Positions 52,801-60,546 of a stretch of 60,546 bases of DNA are shown here, in pieces; position 1 is the stretch's first letter; the number at the start of each line of letters is the position of its first letter. Source of the DNA: Aromatoleum toluolicum (GTDB lineage: Bacteria; Pseudomonadota; Gammaproteobacteria; Burkholderiales; Rhodocyclaceae). Both the position numbers and the translations under genes were made by a program. The notes beneath the pieces were generated by a model, which worked only from the letters and a program-made list of their open reading frames with translations, had not been told where the DNA came from and made no database searches. The stretch lies in contig NZ_WTVS01000032.1 in NCBI RefSeq assembly GCF_012911005.2, forward strand, positions 1 to 60,546. Reading direction: 5' to 3'.

Positions 52801-54774
52801 TCAGCCCGCAGGTTGCTTGAGCTGGTCCAGGATCGCCGGGTTCTCTAGGGTCGACGTATCCTGGGTGATCTCCTCCCCCTTCGCCAGCTGACGCAGCAGC
52901 CGGCGCATGATCTTGCCCGAACGGGTCTTCGGCAGGTTCTCGCCGAAGCGGATGTCCTTGGGCTTGGCGATGGGCCCGATCTCGTGGCCTACCCAGTTCT
53001 GCAGGTCCTTGATCATCGCCTTGGCGTCCTCGCCGGTCGGACGGGCACCCTTCAGCACGACGAAGGCGACGATGGCCTCGCCGGTCAGGTCGTCGGGACG
53101 ACCGACGACCGCGGCCTCGGCGACCTTCTCGTGTGCCACGAGCGCCGATTCGATTTCCATCGTGCCCATGCGGTGGCCCGAGACGTTCAGCACGTCGTCG
53201 ATACGGCCGGTGATCGTGAAGTAGCCGGTTTCCTTGTCGCGGATCGCGCCGTCGCCGGCGAGATACAGCTTGCCCTTGAAGTCGTCCGGGTAGTAGGACT
53301 TCTTGAAGCGGTCGGGATCGCCCCAGATCGTGCGAATCATCGCCGGCCACGGACGCTTGACGACGAGGATACCGCCCTGCCCGTTCGGCACTTCGGTACC
53401 GGTTTCATCGACCACGGCCGCAATGATGCCCGGGAAGGGCAGCGTGCAGGAACCCGGCACCAGCGGCGTCGCGCCCGGCAACGGGGTGATCATGTGGCCG
53501 CCGGTCTCGGTCTGCCAGAAGGTATCGACGATCGGGCAGCGGCTGCCGCCGACGTTCTGGTAGTACCACTCCCATGCGGCCGGGTTGATCGGCTCGCCAA
53601 CCGAACCGAGGATGCGCAGACTCGACAGGTCGTAGTTCTTCGGATGGACGGTCGGGGTGTTGTCAGCGGCCTTGATCAGCGAGCGGATCGCGGTCGGCGC
53701 GGTGTAGAAGATGCTGACCTTGTGATCCTGGATCATCTTCCAGAAGCGGCCGGCGTCCGGGTAGGTCGGCACGCCCTCGAACACGATCTCGGTCGCGCCG
53801 CAGGCGAGCGGGCCATAGGTGATGTAGGTGTGGCCGGTGACCCAGCCGATGTCCGCAGTGCACCAAAAGACATCGTTCGGCTTGATGTCGAACGTCCACT
53901 TCATGGTCAGGATCGCATGCAGCAGGTAGCCGCCGGTCGAGTGCTGGACGCCCTTCGGCTTGCCCGTCGAACCCGAGGTGTAAAGCAGGAACAGCGGGTG
54001 CTCGGCATCGACCCATTCCGGTTCGCAGGTATCGGCCTGGCTGGCGCAGACTTCGTGGAACCACTTGTCGCGGCCCTCGACCATGTTGCACGCAGCGCCA
54101 GTGCGCTGGACGACGACGACGTTCTTGATGCACTCGCAACCGCCCATGCCGAGGGCTTCGTCGGCGATCGGCTTCAGCGGGAGCGCCTTACCGCCACGGA
54201 ACTGGCCGTCGGACGTGATCAGTGCAACAGCGCCGGCATCGTTGATGCGGTCGCGCAGCGCCTGGGCGGAGAAGCCGCCGAACACGATGGAGTGGGTCGC
54301 ACCGATACGGGCGCAGGCCTGCATCGCGACGACACCTTCGATCGACATCGGCAGGTAGATGACGACGCGGTCGCCTTTCTTGACGCCCATCGCGCGCAGC
54401 GCATTGGAGAACTTGCAGACGCGGGTCAGCAGGTCCTTGTAGGTGATGCGGGTCACATCGCCGCCATCGGCTTCGAAGATCAGCGCGACCTTGTCGCCGA
54501 GACCGTTATTGACGTTGCGATCGAGGCAGTTATAGGAGACGTTCAGCTGACCGTCGGCGAACCACTTGAAGAAGGGGGCATTGCTCTCGTCGAGGACCTG
54601 GGTGAAAGGCTTCTTCCATTCGACCAGCTCGCGGGCCTGACGCGCCCAGTAGCCCTCGTAGTCGTCCTCGGCTTCCTTGCACAGCGCACGATATGCGTCC
54701 ATACCCGAGACCGCGGCATTCTTGACCATCTCTTCCGACGGGTAATACAGACGGGGCTGCTGTTCGTTCGACAT
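52801..54774 (-). CDS. acs: acetyl-CoA synthetase
   Basis: A 657-residue AMP-forming ligase: acetate plus ATP plus CoA give acetyl-CoA. [16 protein letters not shown] near 258-273 is the nucleotide loop, and the C-terminal TRSGKIMRR carries the lysine that is normally controlled by acetylation. Length fits Acs closely. GAGGAGAG precedes the ATG. The terminator is at 52682-52709. It stands divergently from fumarase; the neighbouring symporter and symporter-kinase fit acetate uptake and control. Confidence 0.97.
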   Translation of the reverse strand: MSNEQQPRLYYPSEEMVKNAAVSGMDAYRALCKEAEDDYEGYWARQARELVEWKKPFTQVLDESNAPFFKWFADGQLNVSYNCLDRNVNNGLGDKVALIFEADGGDVTRITYKDLLTRVCKFSNALRAMGVKKGDRVVIYLPMSIEGVVAMQACARIGATHSIVFGGFSAQALRDRINDAGAVALITSDGQFRGGKALPLKPIADEALGMGGCECIKNVVVVQRTGAACNMVEGRDKWFHEVCASQADTCEPEWVDAEHPLFLLYTSGSTGKPKGVQHSTGGYLLHAILTMKWTFDIKPNDVFWCTADIGWVTGHTYITYGPLACGATEIVFEGVPTYPDAGRFWKMIQDHKVSIFYTAPTAIRSLIKAADNTPTVHPKNYDLSSLRILGSVGEPINPAAWEWYYQNVGGSRCPIVDTFWQTETGGHMITPLPGATPLVPGSCTLPFPGIIAAVVDETGTEVPNGQGGILVVKRPWPAMIRTIWGDPDRFKKSYYPDDFKGKLYLAGDGAIRDKETGYFTITGRIDDVLNVSGHRMGTMEIESALVAHEKVAEAAVVGRPDDLTGEAIVAFVVLKGARPTGEDAKAMIKDLQNWVGHEIGPIAKPKDIRFGENLPKTRSGKIMRRLLRQLAKGEEITQDTSTLENPAILDQLKQPAG

Positions 54775-55021
54775 ACTGACCTCTCCTCAACTATTCAAAG
54801 TAATTGAAGCGCCCTGCTGGGCCGACCGGTCGAGCCGGTCTTATTTATCGTTCGCTGAAGATGCTGCTTTCGCGATCTGGCGGCATTTAAGGCTTTGTAT
54901 CTTACACAGGACTTACACCCCCTTACCGTGGAACATTGCCCATTCCGGTGGGACGTCGCCGGCCGCGGACTGCTAGAATTGCGCCCCTACCGAGTGACCC
55001 GGCCTTACCAGGAGATGCGCC

Positions 55022-56554
55022 ATGACCGTGATTCGCGAAGAAGACCTGATCCAGTCCGTCGCGGATGCCTTCCAGTACATCAGCTACTACCACCCGCTCG
55101 ACTACATCAAGGCCCTCGGCGAGGCCTGGAAGCGTGAGGAGAGCCCCGCCGCGAAGGACGCGATCGCACAGATCCTGACCAATTCGCGCATGTGCGCCGA
55201 AGGCCATCGCCCCATCTGCCAGGATACCGGCATTGCGGTGGTCTTCCTCAAGGTGGGCATGAACGTGCAGTGGGACGCCAGGATGAGCGTCCAGGACATG
55301 GTCAACGAGGGCGTGCGCCGCGCCTACACCAATGTTGACAACAAGCTGCGCGCCTCCGTGCTGCTCGATCCGGCCGGCAAGCGCCAGAACAGCAAGGACA
55401 ACACCCCCGCGGTGGTGCATTACGAGATCGTCCCGGGCGACCACGTCGAGGTGATCTGTGCGGCCAAGGGCGGCGGCTCGGAGAACAAGACCAAGTTCTA
55501 TGCACTGAACCCGTCCGATTCGATCGTCGACTGGGTGCTGAAGACCGTCCCGACGATGGGCGCCGGCTGGTGTCCGCCGGGCATCCTCGGCATCGGCATC
55601 GGCGGCACGCCGGAGAAGGCGATGCTGCTGGCGAAGGAATCGCTGATGGCGCCGGTCGACATCCATGAACTGAAAGACAAGGCCGCTTCCGGCGCGACGC
55701 TGACGCGCGCCGAGGAGCTGCGCCTCGAGCTGTTCGAGAAGGTCAACGCGCTGGGCATCGGCGCGCAGGGCCTGGGCGGCCTGACGACCGTGCTGGACGT
55801 CAAGATCCTCGACTACCCGACGCATGCTGCGAGCCTGCCGGTGGCGATGATCCCGAACTGTGCGGCGACCCGCCACGTGCACTTCGAGCTCGACGGCTCG
55901 GGCCCGGCGAAGCTCGAGGCGCCGAAGCTGGAAGACTGGCCGGACGTGACCTGGCAGGCGGACACCAAGGTCGCCACACGCGTGAACCTCGACACGCTGA
56001 CGAAGGAAGAAGTCGCGTCGTGGAAGCCGGGCCAAGTGCTGCTGCTCAACGGCAAGATGCTGACCGGGCGCGACGCTGCGCACAAGCGTATCCAGGACAT
56101 GCTCGCCAAGGGCGAGAAGCTGCCGGTCGATTTCACCAACCGCGTGATCTACTACGTCGGCCCGGTCGACCCGGTGCGCGACGAAGTGGTCGGCCCGGCC
56201 GGCCCGACCACCGCGACGCGCATGGACAAGTTCACGCGCATGATGCTCGAGCAGACCGGTCTGATCTCCATGGTCGGCAAGGCCGAGCGCGGACCCACGG
56301 CGATCGACGCGATCCGCGACAACAAGTCGGCCTACCTGATGGCGGTTGGCGGCGCCGCCTACCTCGTCGCCAAGGCGATCAAGAGCGCGAAGGTCGTCGG
56401 CTTTGCCGATCTGGGCATGGAAGCGATCTACGAGTTCGACGTGCAGGACATGCCGGTGACCGTTGCGGTCGATTCGAACGGCACCAGCGTGCACAACACC
56501 GGCCCGAAGGAGTGGCAGGTGAAGATCGGCAAGATCCCGCTCGCGACCGCCTGA
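55022..56554 (+). CDS. fumarate hydratase, class I (iron-sulfur)
   Basis: A 510-residue iron-sulfur fumarase. N-terminal domain with PICQDTG near 61-67 (cluster Cys) and KGGGSENK near 150-157, TMGAGWCPPG near 178-187, then the beta domain ending TVAVDSNGTSVHN. It interconverts fumarate and malate in the citric acid cycle. AGGAG precedes the ATG. The terminator is at 56581-56611. Confidence 0.95.
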   Translation: MTVIREEDLIQSVADAFQYISYYHPLDYIKALGEAWKREESPAAKDAIAQILTNSRMCAEGHRPICQDTGIAVVFLKVGMNVQWDARMSVQDMVNEGVRRAYTNVDNKLRASVLLDPAGKRQNSKDNTPAVVHYEIVPGDHVEVICAAKGGGSENKTKFYALNPSDSIVDWVLKTVPTMGAGWCPPGILGIGIGGTPEKAMLLAKESLMAPVDIHELKDKAASGATLTRAEELRLELFEKVNALGIGAQGLGGLTTVLDVKILDYPTHAASLPVAMIPNCAATRHVHFELDGSGPAKLEAPKLEDWPDVTWQADTKVATRVNLDTLTKEEVASWKPGQVLLLNGKMLTGRDAAHKRIQDMLAKGEKLPVDFTNRVIYYVGPVDPVRDEVVGPAGPTTATRMDKFTRMMLEQTGLISMVGKAERGPTAIDAIRDNKSAYLMAVGGAAYLVAKAIKSAKVVGFADLGMEAIYEFDVQDMPVTVAVDSNGTSVHNTGPKEWQVKIGKIPLATA

Positions 56555-56580
56555 TCCGCACGCAGACAAGAGCACCCCAC

Positions 56581-56611
56581 GCCCGGCCGCTTACGCGGCC
56601 GGGCTTTTTTT
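56581..56611 (+). terminator. factor-independent terminator of the fumarase gene
   Basis: GCCCGGCCGC and GCGGCCGGGC make a perfect 10-bp stem with a TTAC loop, followed by seven T residues, 27 bases after the fumarase stop. Confidence 0.92.
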
Positions 56612-56704
56612 CGCCCTCAGGATCTGCGCGACACATATCCCGAAACATCTGCACGCCCTCACGCGCTTGACCGTCGAGGGTGCCGGCACCTAAAGTTGGC
56701 GTGT

Positions 56705-56721
56705 GTGGGATTTTTTCCCAC
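56705..56721 (+). promoter_or_regulatory. GTGGGA-T5-TCCCAC dyad before the exported R/E-tail protein
   Basis: A 17-bp element with 6-bp arms, 23 bases before the ATG at 56744. A near copy (GGAATTTTTTCCCAC, 57360-57374, 14 of 15 bases equal to 56707-56721) lies before the DUF6502 gene, so both are probably bound by one regulator or act in the RNA leaders. Confidence 0.5.
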
Positions 56722-56743
56722 TTTCGTATTCAAGGAGAGCCAG

Positions 56744-57337
56744 ATGAAACTTCACCCCGGGATTTCCGGTTCCTTTTACGCAGCGGCCGCCCTCGCCTTC
56801 GGACTGCATTCGAGCCTCGCCCCCGCGCAGGAGGCGACGACCACCGCAACGACCGTAGCCGAACCCGCCCCCTCCGACGCGACGGTAGCAACGGACGGTA
56901 TGGCGGCAGCTGGCGTTGCGCGCTCGAAGGGCGCCATGCCCGTGCAGGGCGTGGATACCGTCATCAACGCGGATGGCACGACGACGGTGACCCGCACGCG
57001 TACCCTGAGCGCAACCGGCGAGGCACCCAACCGCGTCCGCACCAAGGAGATGACCTTCAATGCATACGGTGGCCTGGCCAGCCAGACGACGACCGAGGTT
57101 CGCATGGCAACCGACGGCACGGTGCTAAACGAGCGCAGTTCCAGCCGCACCACCGCCGATGGCGAACGCACGCGCAGCGACTCGCGCCGCGCCGCCGTCG
57201 AACGGCCCGACAACACCGAGCGCGTCGCCCGCGCCGAGCGTCCCGAGAAGCTCGAGCGCATGGAGCGGCTCGAACGCGTCGATCGCCCGGAGAAGCCTGA
57301 GCGCGTGGAGCGCGTCGAACGTCGCGAGCGCGACTGA
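56744..57337 (+). CDS. exported protein with an Arg/Glu-rich tail
   Basis: A 197-residue protein. A signal peptide spans about 1-28 (KLHPG...AAALAFG, cut near APAQ-EA). The middle (about 65-130) is Thr/Arg-rich with regular strands. The last ~50 residues are a charged repeat of ERPEKLERxER type. AAGGAG precedes the ATG. The same tail ends the DUF5666 protein at 58275-59768. No domain recognised; perhaps a surface or polymer-binding protein working with its neighbours. Confidence 0.75.
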   Translation: MKLHPGISGSFYAAAALAFGLHSSLAPAQEATTTATTVAEPAPSDATVATDGMAAAGVARSKGAMPVQGVDTVINADGTTTVTRTRTLSATGEAPNRVRTKEMTFNAYGGLASQTTTEVRMATDGTVLNERSSSRTTADGERTRSDSRRAAVERPDNTERVARAERPEKLERMERLERVDRPEKPERVERVERRERD

Positions 57338-57359
57338 GCGTGCCACCGGCGGATTGCAT

Positions 57360-57374
57360 GGAATTTTTTCCCAC
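57360..57374 (+). promoter_or_regulatory. second copy of the TTTTTTCCCAC element
   Basis: GGAATTTTTTCCCAC, 44 bases before the DUF6502 ATG and 22 bases after the stop of the exported protein gene. It matches 56707-56721 in 14 of 15 bases, which suggests that this gene has its own controlled start or processing site. Confidence 0.45.
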
Positions 57375-57417
57375 GCACAGTTAAGATGTGAGCCACTGAG
57401 CCCGGAAGAAGCACCCC

Positions 57418-58278
57418 ATGCATTCCCCCACTCCGCCGACTTCGCTGCTGCGCGCGCTCCGGCGCGTCATGCGGCCGCTGGTGCGGCTGATGCTGCGCAA
57501 GGGGGTGACCTATACCTATTTCTCGGACATGCTCAAGGGCGTCTTCGTGGAGGTCGCGGAGCAGGAGTTCCGCCTCGACGCCAATGCGCCGACCGACAGC
57601 AGGATCAGCCTCCTGACCGGCGTGCATCGAAAGGACGTCAAGCGCCTGCGCAACCAGCCGCCAGATGTGGCGGATGATCTGCCCGCAGCCGTATCCCTGG
57701 GAGCCCACCTCGTGAGCACCTGGCAGACCACCGCGCCGTTCTGCACGCAACCGGGCGAGCCCGCGCCCCTGGCACGACTCGCCAGCACCGGCGGAGAACG
57801 CTCCTTCGATGCATTGGTCGCCCGCGTCAGCAAGGACATCCGGGCGCGTGTGGTGCTCGACGAATGGCTACGGCTCGGGATCGCGCGCGTGGATGAACAC
57901 GACCGCGTGCATCTGGAGACTGCGGCCTTCATTCCGCAGAAAGGCTTCGACGAGAAGGCGGCCTATTTCGGCCACAACGTGCATGACCATGCCTGCGCGG
58001 CGGTGCATAACCTGACTGCCGACGGCCTGCCGTATTTCGAGCGCAGCGTGCATTACGACGCCTTGTCGCCTGCCAGCATCGCGCGCCTGCGCGACGCCGT
58101 CGCAAACGAAGGCATGCAGGCGCTGATCGCCTTCAACACGCTGGCCTCGGATCTCGAAGCGCAGGACGCTCAAGCCCCCGATGCGCGACAGCGCGTCACG
58201 ATCGGCCTGTACTTCTACAGCGAGCCGACTTCGGACACGAGCCCGTCCGGCGACGCCTCGCCGAAATCCCCGTCATGA
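57418..58278 (+). CDS. DUF6502-family protein
   Basis: A 286-residue protein. The N-terminal block ALRRVMRPLVRLMLRKGVTY...FSDMLKGVFVEVAE (about 12-50) plus RISLLTGVHRKDVKRLR (about 62-78) is typical of DUF6502. This resembles a winged-helix-like DNA-binding start, with a helical remainder. No membrane helix. The stop overlaps the next gene's start (ATGA), so the two are coupled. A regulator of the adjacent envelope genes is plausible, but the family has no known function. Confidence 0.8.
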   Translation: MHSPTPPTSLLRALRRVMRPLVRLMLRKGVTYTYFSDMLKGVFVEVAEQEFRLDANAPTDSRISLLTGVHRKDVKRLRNQPPDVADDLPAAVSLGAHLVSTWQTTAPFCTQPGEPAPLARLASTGGERSFDALVARVSKDIRARVVLDEWLRLGIARVDEHDRVHLETAAFIPQKGFDEKAAYFGHNVHDHACAAVHNLTADGLPYFERSVHYDALSPASIARLRDAVANEGMQALIAFNTLASDLEAQDAQAPDARQRVTIGLYFYSEPTSDTSPSGDASPKSPS

Positions 58279-59768
58279 GTGATCGCTTCCACCCACTGCG
58301 CCGGCTTGCGGCGGGCCTCGCCCTCGCGCTGTGCGGCGTTGTCCCGGCGGTTGCCGCGCCGGTGTGCGTGGACCCGGGTGGCATCGGAGGAACGGGCGCG
58401 CCCCGGCGCGAAGGTGGAATCGGCGGCACCGGGTCGCCGGCGTCCGGCATTGGCGGGACCGGCTCACCTGCCGCTTCGGGCATCGGCGGCACGGGCGCGC
58501 CGCTCGCGCAGGGAGGGATCGGCGGCACGGGCGCCCCGGCCCGCGAAGGCGGAACCGGCGGCACGGGCATCGTCGGGACGATCACCGGCTTCGCATCGAT
58601 TTGCGTGAACGGCGTGGAGGTGCATTACGACGATGCCGTTCCGGTGACCGAAAACGGTATCGGCGGCACCGTGTCGCGCCTTGCCGTGGGCCAGGTCGTC
58701 GCGGTGGAGGCCGGTACGTCGCCGCGCGGACTGGAAGCGCGCAGCATCGCGATCGTGCACGCCTACGAAGGCCCCGTGACCGCAGCGCGCATGGGCACCG
58801 CGCCGCTGCGTGTGATGGGTCAGTCGGTGCAGCTTGCGTCGGGGGCGAAAGTCGACGCGGGCCTGCGCGCCGGCGAGATGGTGCGGGTGAGCGGATTCCG
58901 CAATGCGTCCGGCGAGGTGCTCGCAACCCGCGTCGAACGGGCACCGCAGTTGCAGGAGGCGAGCGCGGTCGGAACGCGCGGCGGCGACGGCACGCTGCAC
59001 GGACTGGCGCTGAGCGGCGACGCCCGGGGAAATGCGGAGTCGCTGGTACGCGGCACATGGACGGGACGTGCGCTGGCGGTGACGCAGGCGCGGACGAATC
59101 CGACCATTCCCTTCGCCGGCCGGGTGCGCGACGCGATCGTGGAAGGCCTGGTGCTCGAGCGAAGCGAAAACCGGATGGATATCAGCGGTTTCGAAGTGGA
59201 GCTTGCGGAGGGGACCGAATTCGCGGACAGCGCGGCGGGCACACTGGACAGGGACACGCGTGTCCGGGTGCAGGGCACCTTCACCGGCGAGCGCAAGGTC
59301 AAGGCGGCCCGCATCGAGGTCGTGCGCGACGGTTTCGGGGCCGGCGACGCTCGCGAGGGCTCCCAGTCCGGAAGGAAATCCGGCAACAGCGAGGACGGCA
59401 AGGAACACGGCTCGGGCAAGACGCGGACGGAGATCGACGACAAGCGGATACGCATCGAGACCGAAAACGCGTCGGGACGCGAACGCATCGAGCGCGAGCT
59501 GTCCCCCTCCGGCGAGGTCGAACGCGAGCGGATCGAGCGCACGGAGGTGAGCCCGAGCGGCGACCTGCTGTTGCGCGAACGCATCGAGACGCGCACGTCG
59601 GGCGACCGCATCGAGACCCGCCAGCGCATAGAGCGCTTCGACGGCAGCGGCCGGGTCGAGCGCATCGAGCGCACTGAACGTATCGACCGGCCGGAACGCA
59701 TCGAGCGCGTGGAACGGCCCGAGAAGCTGGAAAGGCCTGAACGCATCGAACGCCCCGAACACGACTGA
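58275..59768 (+). CDS. exported DUF5666 protein with GGIGGTG repeats and an R/E-rich tail
   Basis: A 497-residue protein. Signal peptide about 1-28, then seven or so GIGGTG units between residues 34 and 100 (codons near 58378-58580), then a DUF5666 beta-barrel-type region (GTITGFASICVNGVEV...), then a Gly/Ser/Lys-rich linker and a tail of ERIERxERPEK repeats like that of the protein at 56744. Low-complexity GGTG repeats are expected to be flexible or polymer-binding. Coupled to the DUF6502 gene (ATGA). Envelope role inferred. Confidence 0.82.
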   Translation: MSDRFHPLRRLAAGLALALCGVVPAVAAPVCVDPGGIGGTGAPRREGGIGGTGSPASGIGGTGSPAASGIGGTGAPLAQGGIGGTGAPAREGGTGGTGIVGTITGFASICVNGVEVHYDDAVPVTENGIGGTVSRLAVGQVVAVEAGTSPRGLEARSIAIVHAYEGPVTAARMGTAPLRVMGQSVQLASGAKVDAGLRAGEMVRVSGFRNASGEVLATRVERAPQLQEASAVGTRGGDGTLHGLALSGDARGNAESLVRGTWTGRALAVTQARTNPTIPFAGRVRDAIVEGLVLERSENRMDISGFEVELAEGTEFADSAAGTLDRDTRVRVQGTFTGERKVKAARIEVVRDGFGAGDAREGSQSGRKSGNSEDGKEHGSGKTRTEIDDKRIRIETENASGRERIERELSPSGEVERERIERTEVSPSGDLLLRERIETRTSGDRIETRQRIERFDGSGRVERIERTERIDRPERIERVERPEKLERPERIERPEHD

Positions 59769-59810
59769 AGCACAACAGGGACAAGACACCCCAACATTGA
59801 GGAGAGCCGA

Positions 59811-60546
59811 ATGAAGCACAAGCGCATCCTGCTGGCCCTGCTGCTGTCCGGCAGCGCATTGGCCGCCGGCACCGACGCCGGCACCAACAAGCTGAGCGTG
59901 ACGACTGGGCTGGATTATTCGACCGGCGACTACGGCACGAGCACGACCAGCGAAATGTGGTACGTGCCGATCGCGGCAAAGTACGAGACCGGTCGCATGA
60001 CCTACAAGATGACCATTCCGTACCTGCGCGTGACGAATGCGGTGGTCAGCCCGGACGGCGACCCGATCCAGGGCATCGACTGCTCGGGCACCGAGACCGG
60101 GCTCGGCGACATCACGGCGAGCGCGGGCTACAACCTGCTCGACGGCAGTGCGAACGGCCTGCTGCTCGACGCGGTGGCGAAGGTGAAGATGCCGACGGCG
60201 GAAAGCAAGTGCCTGGGCAACAACAAGACCGACTACGCGCTGCAATTCGACGCCGCCAGGTCCTTCGGTGCCGTAACGGCATTCGGCACCGCCGGCTGGA
60301 AGGACATGGGCGATTCGGATCTGCGCAATCCCTTCTATGCATCCCTCGGCATCGGCACCAAGCTCGGGCCGGCGACTACCGTGGGCGCAGCCTACGACTG
60401 GCGCGCGCGGCTGAGATCGTCCAACGACCCGATCCGCGAGGCCTCGCTGTTCCTGAGCCAGAAGCTGAGCGCACAGTGGAAGCTGCAGATGTATGGTGTG
60501 AAAGGCTTCAGCAACAACAGTCCGGACTGGGGCGGCGGCATGATGG
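59811..60546 (+). CDS. outer-membrane transporter-like protein (cut by window end)
   Basis: At least 245 residues. Signal peptide MKHKRILLALLLSGSALA, then amphipathic beta strands with many aromatic residues and Gly (for example LSVTTGLDYSTGDYG). The pattern recalls Phenol_MetA_deg-type outer-membrane proteins. AGGAGAG precedes the ATG. It follows the DUF5666 gene by 42 bases in the same direction. The 3' end lies outside the window. Confidence 0.75.
   Translation, partial: MKHKRILLALLLSGSALAAGTDAGTNKLSVTTGLDYSTGDYGTSTTSEMWYVPIAAKYETGRMTYKMTIPYLRVTNAVVSPDGDPIQGIDCSGTETGLGDITASAGYNLLDGSANGLLLDAVAKVKMPTAESKCLGNNKTDYALQFDAARSFGAVTAFGTAGWKDMGDSDLRNPFYASLGIGTKLGPATTVGAAYDWRARLRSSNDPIREASLFLSQKLSAQWKLQMYGVKGFSNNSPDWGGGMM

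Overview
The window looks like a chromosomal segment of a high-GC betaproteobacterium, most likely Rhodocyclales (Azoarcus/Aromatoleum/Thauera type). The main hints are acyl-CoA-based catabolism, an acetate symporter/acs block, a bacteriohemerythrin, a class I fumarase and DUF6502/DUF5666 proteins. This placement comes from gene content only.

Layout. (1) Positions 1-6106: two minus-strand reverse transcriptase (RT) operons side by side, visibly more AT-rich than their surroundings. The first is an RT with a TTG start coupled to a PD-(D/E)XK nuclease-like protein. The second is a different RT, then about 220 nt packed with short perfect hairpins, then a SLATT-like membrane protein and a small unknown protein. 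Both look like UG/Abi-class defence RTs. The RT / structured RNA / SLATT cassette is the best candidate for an undescribed system here. (2) 6107-6844: no gene seen. (3) 6845-31976: hemerythrin, folE and a large catabolic cluster with two paralogous P450s, four acyl-CoA dehydrogenases (ACADs), crotonase, a fused CoA-transferase, an APH-type kinase overlapping an ACAD, SDRs, amidohydrolase, MFS, CMD and SnoaL-like proteins, a CrtI-like oxidoreductase, an acyl-CoA ligase, a VOC protein and two TetR regulators. It probably oxidises a hydrophobic cyclic or branched compound to CoA thioesters. The substrate is unknown. (4) 31985-34832: a 21-bp perfect inverted repeat, a GGDEF/EAL protein with a degenerate GGDEF site, and ribA.

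(5) 34842-44746: an integrated mobile region next to tRNA-Ser(GGA). It holds a frameshifted kfrA-like gene, an XRE repressor divergent from a YkgJ-type protein across a 14-bp operator-like palindrome, a large serine recombinase with a coupled small ORF, recombinase remnants, and two tyrosine integrases around an unknown 312-aa gene. (6) 44940-56554: core metabolism and signalling: acetate-type symporter, a sensor-like protein fused to a DnaQ-type exonuclease, a lone receiver, a symporter-histidine kinase fusion, a small membrane protein, acs and fumarase. (7) 56744-end: an envelope cluster in which two exported proteins share an Arg/Glu-rich tail, with a DUF6502 protein and an outer-membrane protein cut by the window end.

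How the parts may work together. The RT blocks are probably anti-phage modules. In the catabolic block, P450s would introduce oxygen, the ligase and CoA-transferase would make CoA esters, the kinase/ACAD pair would handle hydroxyacyl-CoA intermediates as in levulinate or 4-hydroxyacid catabolism, and the ACAD/crotonase set would finish beta-oxidation. The acetyl-CoA would enter central metabolism near acs and fumarase. These links are inference from gene content.
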